Of a stretch of 64,000 nt of DNA, positions 34,059-41,775 are shown one piece after another (the stretch's first letter is position 1; each line of letters starts with the position of its first letter). This stretch comes from Mycolicibacterium chitae. Lineage in GTDB: Bacteria; Actinomycetota; Actinomycetes; Mycobacteriales; Mycobacteriaceae. Where the stretch lies: positions 3,286,001 through 3,350,000 of the forward strand of contig NZ_LR134355.1 in assembly GCF_900637205.1 (NCBI RefSeq), written 5' to 3'. A program made the translations under genes and the position numbers. The notes beneath the pieces are model-generated. The model made no database searches. It was given only the letters and a program-made list of their open reading frames with translations, and was not told the DNA's origin.

Positions 34059-35204
34059 ATGACCACCCGGCATCGGATCTTGATCGTCGGCGGCGGCACG
34101 GCCGGCGTCTCGGTGGCCGCGCGACTGGCCCGCAAGGGCCACCGCGACCTCGCGATCATCGAGCCGTCCGCGGAGCACTACTACCAACCACTGTGGACGC
34201 TCGTCGGCGGCGGTCACGCCGCCGCCGCGACGACGAAGCGCCCCATGGCCTCGGTATTGCCGAAGAGCACCACCTGGATCCGCAGCTCGGCGGTACGAGT
34301 GGACCCCGACCGCAACATGGTCACCTGCGCGGACGGGACGGATCACGGGTACGAGGTGCTCGTGGTCTGTCCCGGAATCCAACTGGACTGGCGGCGCACC
34401 GAGGGCCTGGAGGAGGCCCTCGGCAAGGGCGGTGTCTCGTCGAACTACCGCTACGACCTGGCCCCGCGCACGTGGGATTTCATCCGAGAGACCCGGTCCG
34501 GCAGTGCCGTGTTCGCCATGCCGTCCGGTCCGATCAAGTGCGCGGGGGCGCCGCAGAAGACCGCCTACCTGGCGTGTGACTACTGGCGCCGCCAAGGCGT
34601 ACTCAACGACATCGACGTTCATCTGGTGATCCCCACACCACGCTTGTTCGGGATCCCCGCGATTGCCGACAGCCTCGACGGGGTGGCAGCCGACTACGGC
34701 ATCACCGTGCACACCGAGGCCGAGGTGACCGCCGTTGACTCCGCCTCCCGCAAGATCGCGGTCGGCAGTGTCAACGGTTCCGGCGGCACCGACATGCTGT
34801 CCTACGACATGCTGCACGCGACACCGCACCAGTCGGCGCCGGACTGGATCAAGTCCAGCCCGCTGAGCACCGGCGACGCCAACGGTTACGTGGAGGTCGA
34901 CAAGCACACCATGCAACACGTGCGCTATCCCAACGTGTTTGCGCTCGGCGATGCCGGATCGACGCCGAACTCCAAGACCGGTGCCGCGATCCGCAAGCAG
35001 GCACCCGTCGCCGTCGCCAACATCGAGAACCACTTGGCCGGCCGACCCCTCAGCCAGGCCTACCACGGCTACGGGTCGTGTCCGATCGTGACGTCCTCGC
35101 ACTCGATGCTGCTGGCCGAGTTCGACTACGACCTGGAACTCACGCCGTCGGTGCCGCTGCTGAACCCCACCACCGGTTGCCGGCCCCACCATGCATCCGT
35201 ATAG
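34059..35204 (+). CDS. sqr: Sulfide:quinone oxidoreductase, SQRDL-like, C-terminally short
   Basis: 381-residue FAD enzyme that oxidises sulfide to persulfide and passes electrons to menaquinone. FAD motif GGGTAG at 11-16. Redox cysteines Cys161 (GPIKCAGAPQK) and Cys341 (GYGSCPIV) are spaced like the active pair of the human enzyme; NVFALGDAGSTPNSKTGAA contacts FAD. After LLAEFDYDLELTPSVPLLNPTT the protein ends within 12 residues. The membrane-binding amphipathic C-terminus usual in this group (a Trp/Tyr-rich stretch of about 30 residues) is missing, replaced by GCRPHHASV. The stop lies just before the ArsR operator. It may be a recent truncation; activity is uncertain. Confidence 0.88.
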   Translation: MTTRHRILIVGGGTAGVSVAARLARKGHRDLAIIEPSAEHYYQPLWTLVGGGHAAAATTKRPMASVLPKSTTWIRSSAVRVDPDRNMVTCADGTDHGYEVLVVCPGIQLDWRRTEGLEEALGKGGVSSNYRYDLAPRTWDFIRETRSGSAVFAMPSGPIKCAGAPQKTAYLACDYWRRQGVLNDIDVHLVIPTPRLFGIPAIADSLDGVAADYGITVHTEAEVTAVDSASRKIAVGSVNGSGGTDMLSYDMLHATPHQSAPDWIKSSPLSTGDANGYVEVDKHTMQHVRYPNVFALGDAGSTPNSKTGAAIRKQAPVAVANIENHLAGRPLSQAYHGYGSCPIVTSSHSMLLAEFDYDLELTPSVPLLNPTTGCRPHHASV

Positions 35205-35228
35205 TGGATTGATAATTCCGTCAATCCA
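35205..35228. promoter_or_regulatory. ArsR operator
   Basis: TGGATTGA-TAATTCCG-TCAATCCA, perfect 8-base arms around an 8-base spacer, directly after the sqr stop and upstream of the ArsR gene. Typical size and AT-rich centre for an ArsR/SmtB-family site. Confidence 0.65.
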
Positions 35229-35247
35229 TAAAATGAAAGAATCGCGG

Positions 35248-35613
35248 ATGCCGTTCGAGTCCGACAAGCCGCTCTACGAGATCAAGGCGAACCTGTTCAA
35301 AGCGCTGGCCCACCCGGCCCGCATACGAGTGCTCGAGATCCTCTCGGCGGCGGCCGAGCCCACCCCGGTCAGCGAGATCCTCGCCGAGACCGGGATGGAG
35401 GCCACGCTGCTCTCGCAACACCTGGCGGTGCTCAAGCGCCACCAGGTGGTCACGGCCGAACGCGTCGGCAACGCCGTCTTCTACCGGTTGGCGCACCCGA
35501 AGGTCGCCGCGTTGCTGTCGATCTCCCGGACCTTCCTCGCCGACTCCCTGTCGACGGCCGGTAAGCACCTGGAGGCCCTGCGGGCCCTGCCCCCCATCAA
35601 GGGCCCGCGGTGA
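35248..35613 (+). CDS. ArsR-family transcriptional regulator
   Basis: About 121 residues. Winged HTH: FKALAHPARIRVLEIL, then SEILAETGMEATLLSQHLAVLKRHQVV. There is no CxC metal box in the recognition helix, so it may sense redox or sulfur species or act as a plain repressor. ATG at 35248 is chosen (AAAGA upstream); ATG at 35233 is an alternative with almost no leader. The stop overlaps the SulP start (GTGA), giving an ArsR-SulP operon of a type seen repeatedly in actinobacteria. Confidence 0.87.
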   Translation: MPFESDKPLYEIKANLFKALAHPARIRVLEILSAAAEPTPVSEILAETGMEATLLSQHLAVLKRHQVVTAERVGNAVFYRLAHPKVAALLSISRTFLADSLSTAGKHLEALRALPPIKGPR

Positions 35614-37241
35614 CGTCGGCCCTGGCCCGCCTACTGCCGCACCGCACCGACTACGCCGAACTCCCCCGCTCCTGGCGGCAGGACATCGTCGCCGGCATCA
35701 CCGTGGGCGTGGTCGCTCTGCCGCTGGCGCTCGCGTTCGGCATCAGCTCCGGAGTCGGTGCCGCCGCCGGACTGGTCACCGCGGTCGTCGCCGGTCTGGT
35801 GGCCGCGGTCTTCGGCGGATCGCACGTGCAGGTCTCCGGCCCCACGGGCGCGATGGCCGTCGTCCTCGCCCCCATCGTCGCGGTTTATGGACTGGGCAGC
35901 ATTGCCCTGGTCACGGTGCTCGCCGGAATCATCGTGCTGGCCGCCGGCATCACCCGACTGGGCCGCGCCGTCACCTTCATCCCGTGGCCCGTGATCGAAG
36001 GTTTCACCCTGGGCATCGCCACCATCATCTTCCTGCAGCAGGTCCCCGCCGCCGTCGGCCAGCCGACCCCCGGGGGCAAGACCGCCCTGTTCGCAGCCTG
36101 GGACGTCCTCACGGCGGCCGAATGGAGCACGGCGGCACCGCCTCTGGCGGTGGTCGCGTTCGCCGCGGCTTTGATGATCGGGCTGCCCCGGCTGCATCGT
36201 TCAATCCCGGAGTCGTTGAGCGCGGTCGTCGCCGCGACGCTGCTGGTCATCGCTCTCGACCTCCAGGTCGCTCGCATCGGCGAGCTGCCCAATCATCTCC
36301 CCGCGCCGATCCTGCCCCACGCCGACCTGGGCGCGCTGCGGGCCCTGCTGGGCGCGGCGCTGGCCATCGCCGCGCTCGCGGCCATCGAATCGCTGCTTTC
36401 GGCGCGCGTCGCGGCGGCCATGGCACCGACCGGACCGTATGACCCCGACCGTGAACTGGTCGGGCAGGGCCTCGCCTCGGTGGCCTCGGGGATGTTCGGC
36501 GGCATGCCGGCCACCGGCGCGATCGCCCGCACCGCGGTCAATGTGCGCTCCGGGGCCCGCACCCGCGTCGCGGCCATCGTGCACTCGTTGTTGTTGCTCG
36601 GGGTGGTGTACCTGGCCACCGGGCCGGTCTCGACCATCCCGTTGGCGGCGCTGTCGGCGGTCCTGATGGTCACGGCGTTCCGGATGATCTCGCGCGCCAC
36701 GATCCTCACCATCCTGCGCTCGACACGCTCGGATGCCCTGACCTTCGTGCTGACGGCGGCGATCACGGTGTGCTTCGACCTCATCGAAGCCGTGCAGATC
36801 GGCATCCTGGTCGCCGCGTTCTTCGCGCTGCGCTCGGTGGCCCGGCGCAGCAGCGTGACCCGCGAGAGGCTACCCGGCCCCGCACAGCCCGGGGACGAGC
36901 GCATCGCGTTGCTGCGACTCGACGGCGCGATGTTCTTCGGTGCGGCCGAACGCATTTCGACCAGCATCACCGGTGCCGACCAACCCGAGGTCACGGTGGT
37001 CATCATCCGGATGTCGCAACTGGGCATGCTCGATGCCACCGGAGCGCACACCCTGGGCCGCATCGCCGAGGAACTGGAGTCGCGCGGCATCACCGTCATC
37101 ATCAAGGGTGTGCAAGCCGAGCACCTGAAGCTGCTGACCAACGTCGGGGTCATCGATTCGCTGCGCCACGAGAACCACCTCATCGACTCCCTCGACGACG
37201 CGATCGCACACGCCCGCAGTCACGCCGCGTCGTCGGATTGA
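35610..37241 (+). CDS. SulP-family anion transporter with STAS domain
   Basis: 543-residue membrane protein. It begins with DIVAGITVGVVALPLALAFGIS, the SulP signature, followed by about 10-12 TM segments including VQVSGPTGAMAVVLAPIVA and EGFTLGIATIIFLQQVP. A C-terminal STAS domain (about 430-540) has IALLRLDGAMFFGAAERI and MSQLGMLDATGAHTL. SulP proteins move sulfate, bicarbonate or other anions. Beside a sulfide-oxidising module, sulfate or sulfite export is one option; beside Calvin-cycle genes, bicarbonate uptake is another. The sequence alone does not decide. Coupled to the upstream ArsR gene. Confidence 0.9.
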   Translation: MTSALARLLPHRTDYAELPRSWRQDIVAGITVGVVALPLALAFGISSGVGAAAGLVTAVVAGLVAAVFGGSHVQVSGPTGAMAVVLAPIVAVYGLGSIALVTVLAGIIVLAAGITRLGRAVTFIPWPVIEGFTLGIATIIFLQQVPAAVGQPTPGGKTALFAAWDVLTAAEWSTAAPPLAVVAFAAALMIGLPRLHRSIPESLSAVVAATLLVIALDLQVARIGELPNHLPAPILPHADLGALRALLGAALAIAALAAIESLLSARVAAAMAPTGPYDPDRELVGQGLASVASGMFGGMPATGAIARTAVNVRSGARTRVAAIVHSLLLLGVVYLATGPVSTIPLAALSAVLMVTAFRMISRATILTILRSTRSDALTFVLTAAITVCFDLIEAVQIGILVAAFFALRSVARRSSVTRERLPGPAQPGDERIALLRLDGAMFFGAAERISTSITGADQPEVTVVIIRMSQLGMLDATGAHTLGRIAEELESRGITVIIKGVQAEHLKLLTNVGVIDSLRHENHLIDSLDDAIAHARSHAASSD

Positions 37242-37260
37242 CGTCGCGCTCCTCGTCGGT

Positions 37261-37322
37261 GAAACCCAGTACGAGCAAAGGGTTTCGGGCCGGGGCCTAC
37301 TTGCTCAGTGGACCCCGGCCCG
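37261..37322. terminator. Two tandem hairpins between convergent sulP and usfY-like genes
   Basis: GAAACCC (37261-37267) with GGGTTTC (37280-37286), then CGGGCCGGGG (37286-37295) with CCCCGGCCCG (37313-37322). The second, a perfect 10-base stem, should be the main terminator. Confidence 0.75.
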
Positions 37323-37382
37323 ACCGCACCGATGGCAAGCACTTCGCCCACCATCGACCAAAGCCTGAGCGGCGCTCAACCG

Positions 37383-37694
37383 TCAATGGATACCGACGCG
37401 CGGATGGCCGGGGTGCGCCGACAGCCACCGCGCTTCGATGCGGCGAACCCGGCGCCGTTCGTAACCGATCCACAGCGCGCCAACGATCGTCGCCCCGACC
37501 GCGGTCGGGGCCATCAGGGCGAATCCAGTCGAATGGCCATAGGCCGCTGACGCGACCGCTCCGATCACCGCGGCCGCCCCCATAACCAGCAGGAACAACC
37601 CCGGCCAGAAGTACACGTCGATCATGTGCTCGCCCGCATGCTGATTCGTCGTGCGGAAGTGATCGGTCGGATCGTGATGTGTGTCGCCCATCAT
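37383..37694 (-). CDS. UsfY-family small membrane protein
   Basis: 103 residues. N-terminal GDTHHDPTDHFRTTNQHAGE, two membrane helices (about 28-45 and 56-76), then ERRRVRRIEARWLSAHPGHPR, the pattern of mycobacterial UsfY proteins linked to the SigF stress regulon. The ATG overlaps the stop of the upstream response-regulator-like gene by 4 bases. Function unknown. I saw no clear SigF promoter upstream. Confidence 0.78.
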   Translation of the reverse strand: MMGDTHHDPTDHFRTTNQHAGEHMIDVYFWPGLFLLVMGAAAVIGAVASAAYGHSTGFALMAPTAVGATIVGALWIGYERRRVRRIEARWLSAHPGHPRVGIH

Positions 37695-38125
37695 GCCTCC
37701 TCGAGGGTCAGTACGTGCCTGTCACAATGGCTCGATCCGCTCCGATTCCCATCCCCCATCAGGGGGATGGGAGGAGGCGAATCGCGGGCCGCGGACACCG
37801 CCGCGGCCAGCGCGAACGGATCAATCGGCCGCGAGAGCACCGCGTCGGCGCCCGACCAGCGGGCCAGCCAACCGTCACCGGGCCTGCCGGTGAGCACAAT
37901 GAGCCACGGCAGCGTCGAGAACTCGTCCCGCAGCTGTTTCGCGAGACCGATCCCGCCCGCTGGGGTGGACTCCCCGTCCAGGATCGCCACCTCGCACACC
38001 GCGGCTTCGATGTGCGCCAGCAGCACGGCCTGCGTGCCGACTTCGAGACAATCGGTGTCGGCACGCAGCCCCTGCCGGATCTCGCGGCGGGTCGCAGCAT
38101 CGCTGCTGTAGATGAGGACTCGCAT
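37691..38125 (-). CDS. Atypical response-regulator receiver protein (Rv3143-like)
   Basis: 144 residues, a single receiver domain with no output domain. The phospho-acceptor candidate is Asp52 (VAILDGES), with Thr in LTGR; but the N-terminal acidic pair is reduced (YSSDA) and the conserved Lys before Pro is Arg (LSRPID), so it may be a pseudo-receiver. The last 28 residues after AAVSAARD (PPPIPLMGDGNRSG...) are an extension written across a perfect hairpin. Rv3143 lies near nuoA in M. tuberculosis, and this pair is likewise linked to the nuo locus. It is divergent from the FBPase gene. Confidence 0.78.
   Translation of the reverse strand: MRVLIYSSDAATRREIRQGLRADTDCLEVGTQAVLLAHIEAAVCEVAILDGESTPAGGIGLAKQLRDEFSTLPWLIVLTGRPGDGWLARWSGADAVLSRPIDPFALAAAVSAARDSPPPIPLMGDGNRSGSSHCDRHVLTLEEA
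37747..37772. repeat. Perfect hairpin inside the receiver gene 3' end
   Basis: TCCCATCCCCC (37747-37757) and GGGGGATGGGA (37762-37772) around a 4-base loop, within the coding region of the receiver protein's C-terminal extension. Stem strength is terminator-like; it may reduce read-through into the usfY-like gene. Confidence 0.55.
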
Positions 38126-38242
38126 GCCCGAGGATGCTAGGCCGGTCCGCTCGCACCGCACCAGCCATTGCGGGCACTATCCCCTGCCGAGCCACCCGCC
38201 GGGGTGATGGTCCATCGGATGCGGTGCCCCAGGCTGGAAACC

Positions 38243-39316
38243 ATGCTCGCTAATCACACGACCCTGGTGCAGTTTCTCATCGAGGAACGTCGCCGACATC
38301 CCGGCGCCAGCGGTGACCTCAACGGGTTGATTCTCGATGTCGCGTTGGCGTGCAAGGCCATCGCCTACCGGCTCGGCCAGGGCGCCGTCGGCGGCGTACT
38401 GGGCAGCGCGAACGCGGTCAACGTGCAAGGTGAAGTGCAGCACAAGCTCGACGTACTGGCCAACGACTACTTCCTGCGGGCCACCGAGTGGACCGGCCAG
38501 GTCGCCGGCATGGTGTCCGAGGAGCTCGATGAGCCCTACCTGCTGCCGACGCAGTATCCGCGCGGGAAGTACCTGTTGGTCTTCGACCCGCTGGACGGCT
38601 CCTCCAACATCGATGTCAACGTCTCTGTCGGAAGCATCTTCTCGATCCTGCGCGCACCATCACCCGGCGAGGATCCCACCGTCGAGGAGTTCCTCCAACC
38701 GGGTTGCGAGCAGGTCTGCGCCGGTTACGCGATCTACGGTCCGGCAACCGTGCTGGTGCTGACAGTGGGCACCGGTGTGCATGCCTTCACGTTGGACCGC
38801 GGCATGGGTGAGTTCGTGCTCACCAGTCCGTCCATCCAGATCCCGCGCACCACCACCGAATTCGCGATCAACACCTCAAATCGACGGTTCTGGGAGCCCG
38901 CGGTCCACCGCTACATCGACGAATGTCTGGCTGGGCGTACCGGTCCGCGGCACAAGGATTTCAACATGCGTTGGGTTGCTTCGCTGGTGGCCGAAACACA
39001 CCGGATCATGACCCGCGGCGGGGTCTTCCTGTATCCGCGGGACTCCAAGGACCCCAGCAAGCCCGGCCGCCTGCGACTGCTCTACGAGGCGAACCCCGTC
39101 TCGTTGCTCATCGAGCAGGCCGGCGGCATCGCCAGCACCGGGCGTTCCCGACTGCTCGACGTTGTACCCACGCAGATCCACCAGCGGGTGCCGCTGGTCT
39201 TCGGTGCCGCCGAAGAAGTGCTCAAGATCGAGGAGTACCACAGAGAGAAGAACGACCTTCCACCCTCGTCGCCGCTGTACGGCGAGCGAGGACTGTTCCG
39301 CGCTGCCCTGCAATGA
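38243..39316 (+). CDS. cbbF: Class I fructose-1,6-bisphosphatase (Calvin-cycle type)
   Basis: About 357 residues. Substrate and metal motifs of class I FBPase: VSEELDEP, the metal-binding FDPLDGSSNIDVNVSVG, MRWVASLVAETHRIMTRGG, and YEANPVSLLIEQAGG. Hydrolyses fructose-1,6-bisphosphate (often also sedoheptulose-1,7-bisphosphate in autotrophs). Mycobacteria use class II GlpX for gluconeogenesis, so a class I enzyme is an addition. ATG 38243 has GGAAA just upstream; in-frame ATGs at 38207 and 38219 are alternatives. Phosphoribulokinase follows 26 bases later, which marks the pair as Calvin-cycle genes. Confidence 0.9.
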   Translation: MLANHTTLVQFLIEERRRHPGASGDLNGLILDVALACKAIAYRLGQGAVGGVLGSANAVNVQGEVQHKLDVLANDYFLRATEWTGQVAGMVSEELDEPYLLPTQYPRGKYLLVFDPLDGSSNIDVNVSVGSIFSILRAPSPGEDPTVEEFLQPGCEQVCAGYAIYGPATVLVLTVGTGVHAFTLDRGMGEFVLTSPSIQIPRTTTEFAINTSNRRFWEPAVHRYIDECLAGRTGPRHKDFNMRWVASLVAETHRIMTRGGVFLYPRDSKDPSKPGRLRLLYEANPVSLLIEQAGGIASTGRSRLLDVVPTQIHQRVPLVFGAAEEVLKIEEYHREKNDLPPSSPLYGERGLFRAALQ

Positions 39317-39342
39317 CTTTTGGATCCGAGTCGAGGTAAACC

Positions 39343-40227
39343 ATGTCACGTCTGCACCCCATCATCTCCATCACCGGATCCTCGGGAGCCGGAACCACCT
39401 CGGTGATGCGAACCTTCGAACAGATCTTCCGGCGCGAAGAGATCAACGTGGTGTACGTCGAGGGTGACAGCTTCCACCGCTACGATCGCGCCGGGATGAA
39501 GGCCGCGATTGCCCAAGCGGCCGAGCAAGGTAACAACGCGTTCAGTCATTTCGGCCCCGACGGTAACCTCTTCGAGGAACTGCAGGGACTGTTCCAGTCC
39601 TACGGTGACACCGGCAGCGGGAAGGTGCGCAAGTATCTGCACGACGAGGACGAGGCCGCAGCCTACGACCAGCCGCCCGGAACGTTCACCCCGTGGGAGG
39701 CCATCCCGGACGGCTCCGACATGCTGTTCTACGAGGGTTTGCACGGCGCGATCGTCACCGACGAGGTCGACGTGGCCCGCTACGCCGATCTGCGTATCGG
39801 GGTGGTTCCGGTGATCAACCTGGAGTGGATTCAGAAACTGCACCGCGACAGGGCTTCCCGCGGATACACCTCCGAGGCGGTCGCCGATACGATATTGCGC
39901 AGGATGCCCGATTACGTGAACTACATGTGCACCCAGTTCTCGCATACCGACGTCAACTTTCAGCGGGTTCCGGTAGTGGACACCTCAAACCCGTTCATCG
40001 CCAGGGCGATCCCCACCGCGGACGAGTCGATGCTGATCATCCGATTCCGCGATCCGCACGGCATCGACTTTCCCTATCTGCTGTCGATGCTGCACGGCTC
40101 GTTCATGTCTCGGCCCAATACCATTGTGTGCCCGGGCGGCAAGATGGATCTGGCCATGCAGCTGATCTTCACGCCGATGGTCCTCAGGCTGCTCGAGCGG
40201 CGTAAAGCTGCGCTGGCCGAGGGATAG
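39343..40227 (+). CDS. cbbP: Phosphoribulokinase, proteobacterial (class I) type
   Basis: 294-residue kinase that phosphorylates ribulose-5-phosphate to RuBP, the RuBisCO substrate. P-loop GSSGAGTTS at 12-20. The catalytic base Asp42 is in YVEGDSFHRYDR, at the same number as in the Rhodobacter enzyme. YEGLHGAIVTDEVDV and the AHNPFIA-like DTSNPFIARAIP follow. The length and these motifs separate it from uridine kinases and plant-type PRK. Terminates at a strong hairpin shared with nuoN. No RuBisCO genes are in the window. Confidence 0.94.
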   Translation: MSRLHPIISITGSSGAGTTSVMRTFEQIFRREEINVVYVEGDSFHRYDRAGMKAAIAQAAEQGNNAFSHFGPDGNLFEELQGLFQSYGDTGSGKVRKYLHDEDEAAAYDQPPGTFTPWEAIPDGSDMLFYEGLHGAIVTDEVDVARYADLRIGVVPVINLEWIQKLHRDRASRGYTSEAVADTILRRMPDYVNYMCTQFSHTDVNFQRVPVVDTSNPFIARAIPTADESMLIIRFRDPHGIDFPYLLSMLHGSFMSRPNTIVCPGGKMDLAMQLIFTPMVLRLLERRKAALAEG

Positions 40228-40238
40228 ATTCGAGGCCG

Positions 40239-40270
40239 GGGCTCAGCCGGCGAAAGCACCGGCTGAGCCC
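40239..40270. terminator. Bidirectional terminator between cbbP and nuoN
   Basis: GGGCTCAGCCGG (40239-40250) and CCGGCTGAGCCC (40259-40270), a perfect 12-base stem with an 8-base loop. The hairpin includes the nuoN stop codon and its last codons, so it serves both convergent units. Confidence 0.85.
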
Positions 40271-41775
40271 ACCAGGCCCAGCAGCGGCTGCGGCAGTACA
40301 CCCATCAGCACGGTCAGCGCCACCGCCGCCCCGACCGCGATCGACACCGGCGGGCTGCCCACGATGAACACCCGCGCGTCGGCCGGCGGTTCAGCGAAGA
40401 ACATCACCCGGATCACCCGCAGGTAGACGAATGCCGCGATAGCACTCGCCAGCACTCCAACCACGACCAGTGCCATTGCGCCACTTTCCGCCGCCGCACT
40501 GAACACCGCCACCTTGCTGATGAATCCACTCGTCAGCGGAATCCCGGTGAAGGCCAGCAGGCACACCGTGAATGCCCACGCCAGCGCGGGGGATCGGCGT
40601 GCCAGCCCACTCCATCTCCGGATGTCGTTGTCCTCGACTCCGTCGAGATTGCGGACCAGTTCGACGAGCGCGACTGCGGCTATCGCGGCGATCCCGTAGA
40701 CCAACAGGTAGAACATGACGGCTGCCACCCCCCTGTCGTTGGCCGCCACAATGCCCATCAACAAGAACCCGGCCTGCGCCACCGCCGAATAGCCCAGCAA
40801 TCGCTTGACATCATTCTGTCCGATCGCCATCAACGCGCCACCCACCATGGTCAGCACCACGATCACCGACAATGCGGCCCGCCATTCGGCAAGCAGATCG
40901 GGTAACGCCACGTAGAACAACCGCAGCATGGCACCGAAGGCCGCCACCTTGGTGGCCGCGGCCATGAACCCGGTGATGGGCGTGGGCGCGCCCTGGTAGA
41001 CGTCGGGGACCCAGGAGTGGAACGGCACGGCACCTACCTTGAACAGCAGGCCGACCGACACCAGCCCCATCCCGATCACCGCCAGCGTGCCTTCACCGTT
41101 GTCCGCGATGGCTGTCGCGATCCCACGGAGTGTCAGGGTGCCGCTGTACCCGTACAGCAGCGCCACCCCGTAGAGGAACAGCGCCGACGAAAAGGCGCCC
41201 AACAGAAAATATTTCAACGCCGCCTCCTGCGACAGCACCCGGCGGTGACGGGCGAGGCCGCACAACACATACAGCGGGAGGGACAGTACCTCCAGGGCGA
41301 TGAACATGGTCAGCAGGTCGGCTGCCGCGGGCATCAGCAACATGCCGCCGACAGCGAACATCAGCAGTGGGAACACCTCGGTCTGGATCGCGCCGACCCG
41401 GATCGCCGTTCGTTCCTCGGCACCGCCGGGCACCGAGGAAGCCTGGGCGGTGATCGTCATCGAACTCCGACTGCCCAGCACCACCATGGTGAACAGCGCC
41501 ATGATCAAGATGGCGGCCTGCAGGAAGAGCGTGGGCCCGTCGATCGCGACGGCACCCATGACGGCAAGCTGGCTGGTGCCCGCCAGCGTGACGACGGCCA
41601 GCAATGCTGCGAGCAGTGCCGTGTACGCCAGTGCCAGCTGAGCACGGACCCGCCGAGCACGCGGTACGAACCCTTCTATCAGCACGCCCGCGACGGCTGC
41701 ACCGAACACCACCAAAAGCGGTAGCACAGCCCGGTATTCGACCGAAGGCGTGGTAAGTGCGGCGAGTGTGGTCAT
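40243..41775 (-). CDS. nuoN: NADH dehydrogenase I subunit N
   Basis: 510-residue antiporter-like proton-pumping subunit of complex I, about 14 TM helices. The conserved TM5 Glu region LTMFIALEVLSLPLYVL, Lys in GLLFKVGAVPFHSWVPDVYQG, and Lys in TGFMAAATKVAAFG are all present. ATG at 41775 overlaps the nuoM stop by 4 bases. An open frame continues far upstream but that part is out of frame with nuoM. Last gene of the nuo operon; ends in the bidirectional hairpin. Confidence 0.95.
   Translation of the reverse strand: MTTLAALTTPSVEYRAVLPLLVVFGAAVAGVLIEGFVPRARRVRAQLALAYTALLAALLAVVTLAGTSQLAVMGAVAIDGPTLFLQAAILIMALFTMVVLGSRSSMTITAQASSVPGGAEERTAIRVGAIQTEVFPLLMFAVGGMLLMPAAADLLTMFIALEVLSLPLYVLCGLARHRRVLSQEAALKYFLLGAFSSALFLYGVALLYGYSGTLTLRGIATAIADNGEGTLAVIGMGLVSVGLLFKVGAVPFHSWVPDVYQGAPTPITGFMAAATKVAAFGAMLRLFYVALPDLLAEWRAALSVIVVLTMVGGALMAIGQNDVKRLLGYSAVAQAGFLLMGIVAANDRGVAAVMFYLLVYGIAAIAAVALVELVRNLDGVEDNDIRRWSGLARRSPALAWAFTVCLLAFTGIPLTSGFISKVAVFSAAAESGAMALVVVGVLASAIAAFVYLRVIRVMFFAEPPADARVFIVGSPPVSIAVGAAVALTVLMGVLPQPLLGLVGSAGAFAG

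Noticed and set aside
34059..35204. SQR gene extended by a frameshift
   Set aside because: No other forward frame between 35160 and 35233 encodes the missing Trp/Tyr-rich tail, so a simple frameshift does not explain the short C-terminus.
39343..40227. Uridine kinase or pantothenate kinase
   Set aside because: Length, Asp42 context and DTSNPFIARAIP are those of proteobacterial phosphoribulokinase, and it sits with FBPase.
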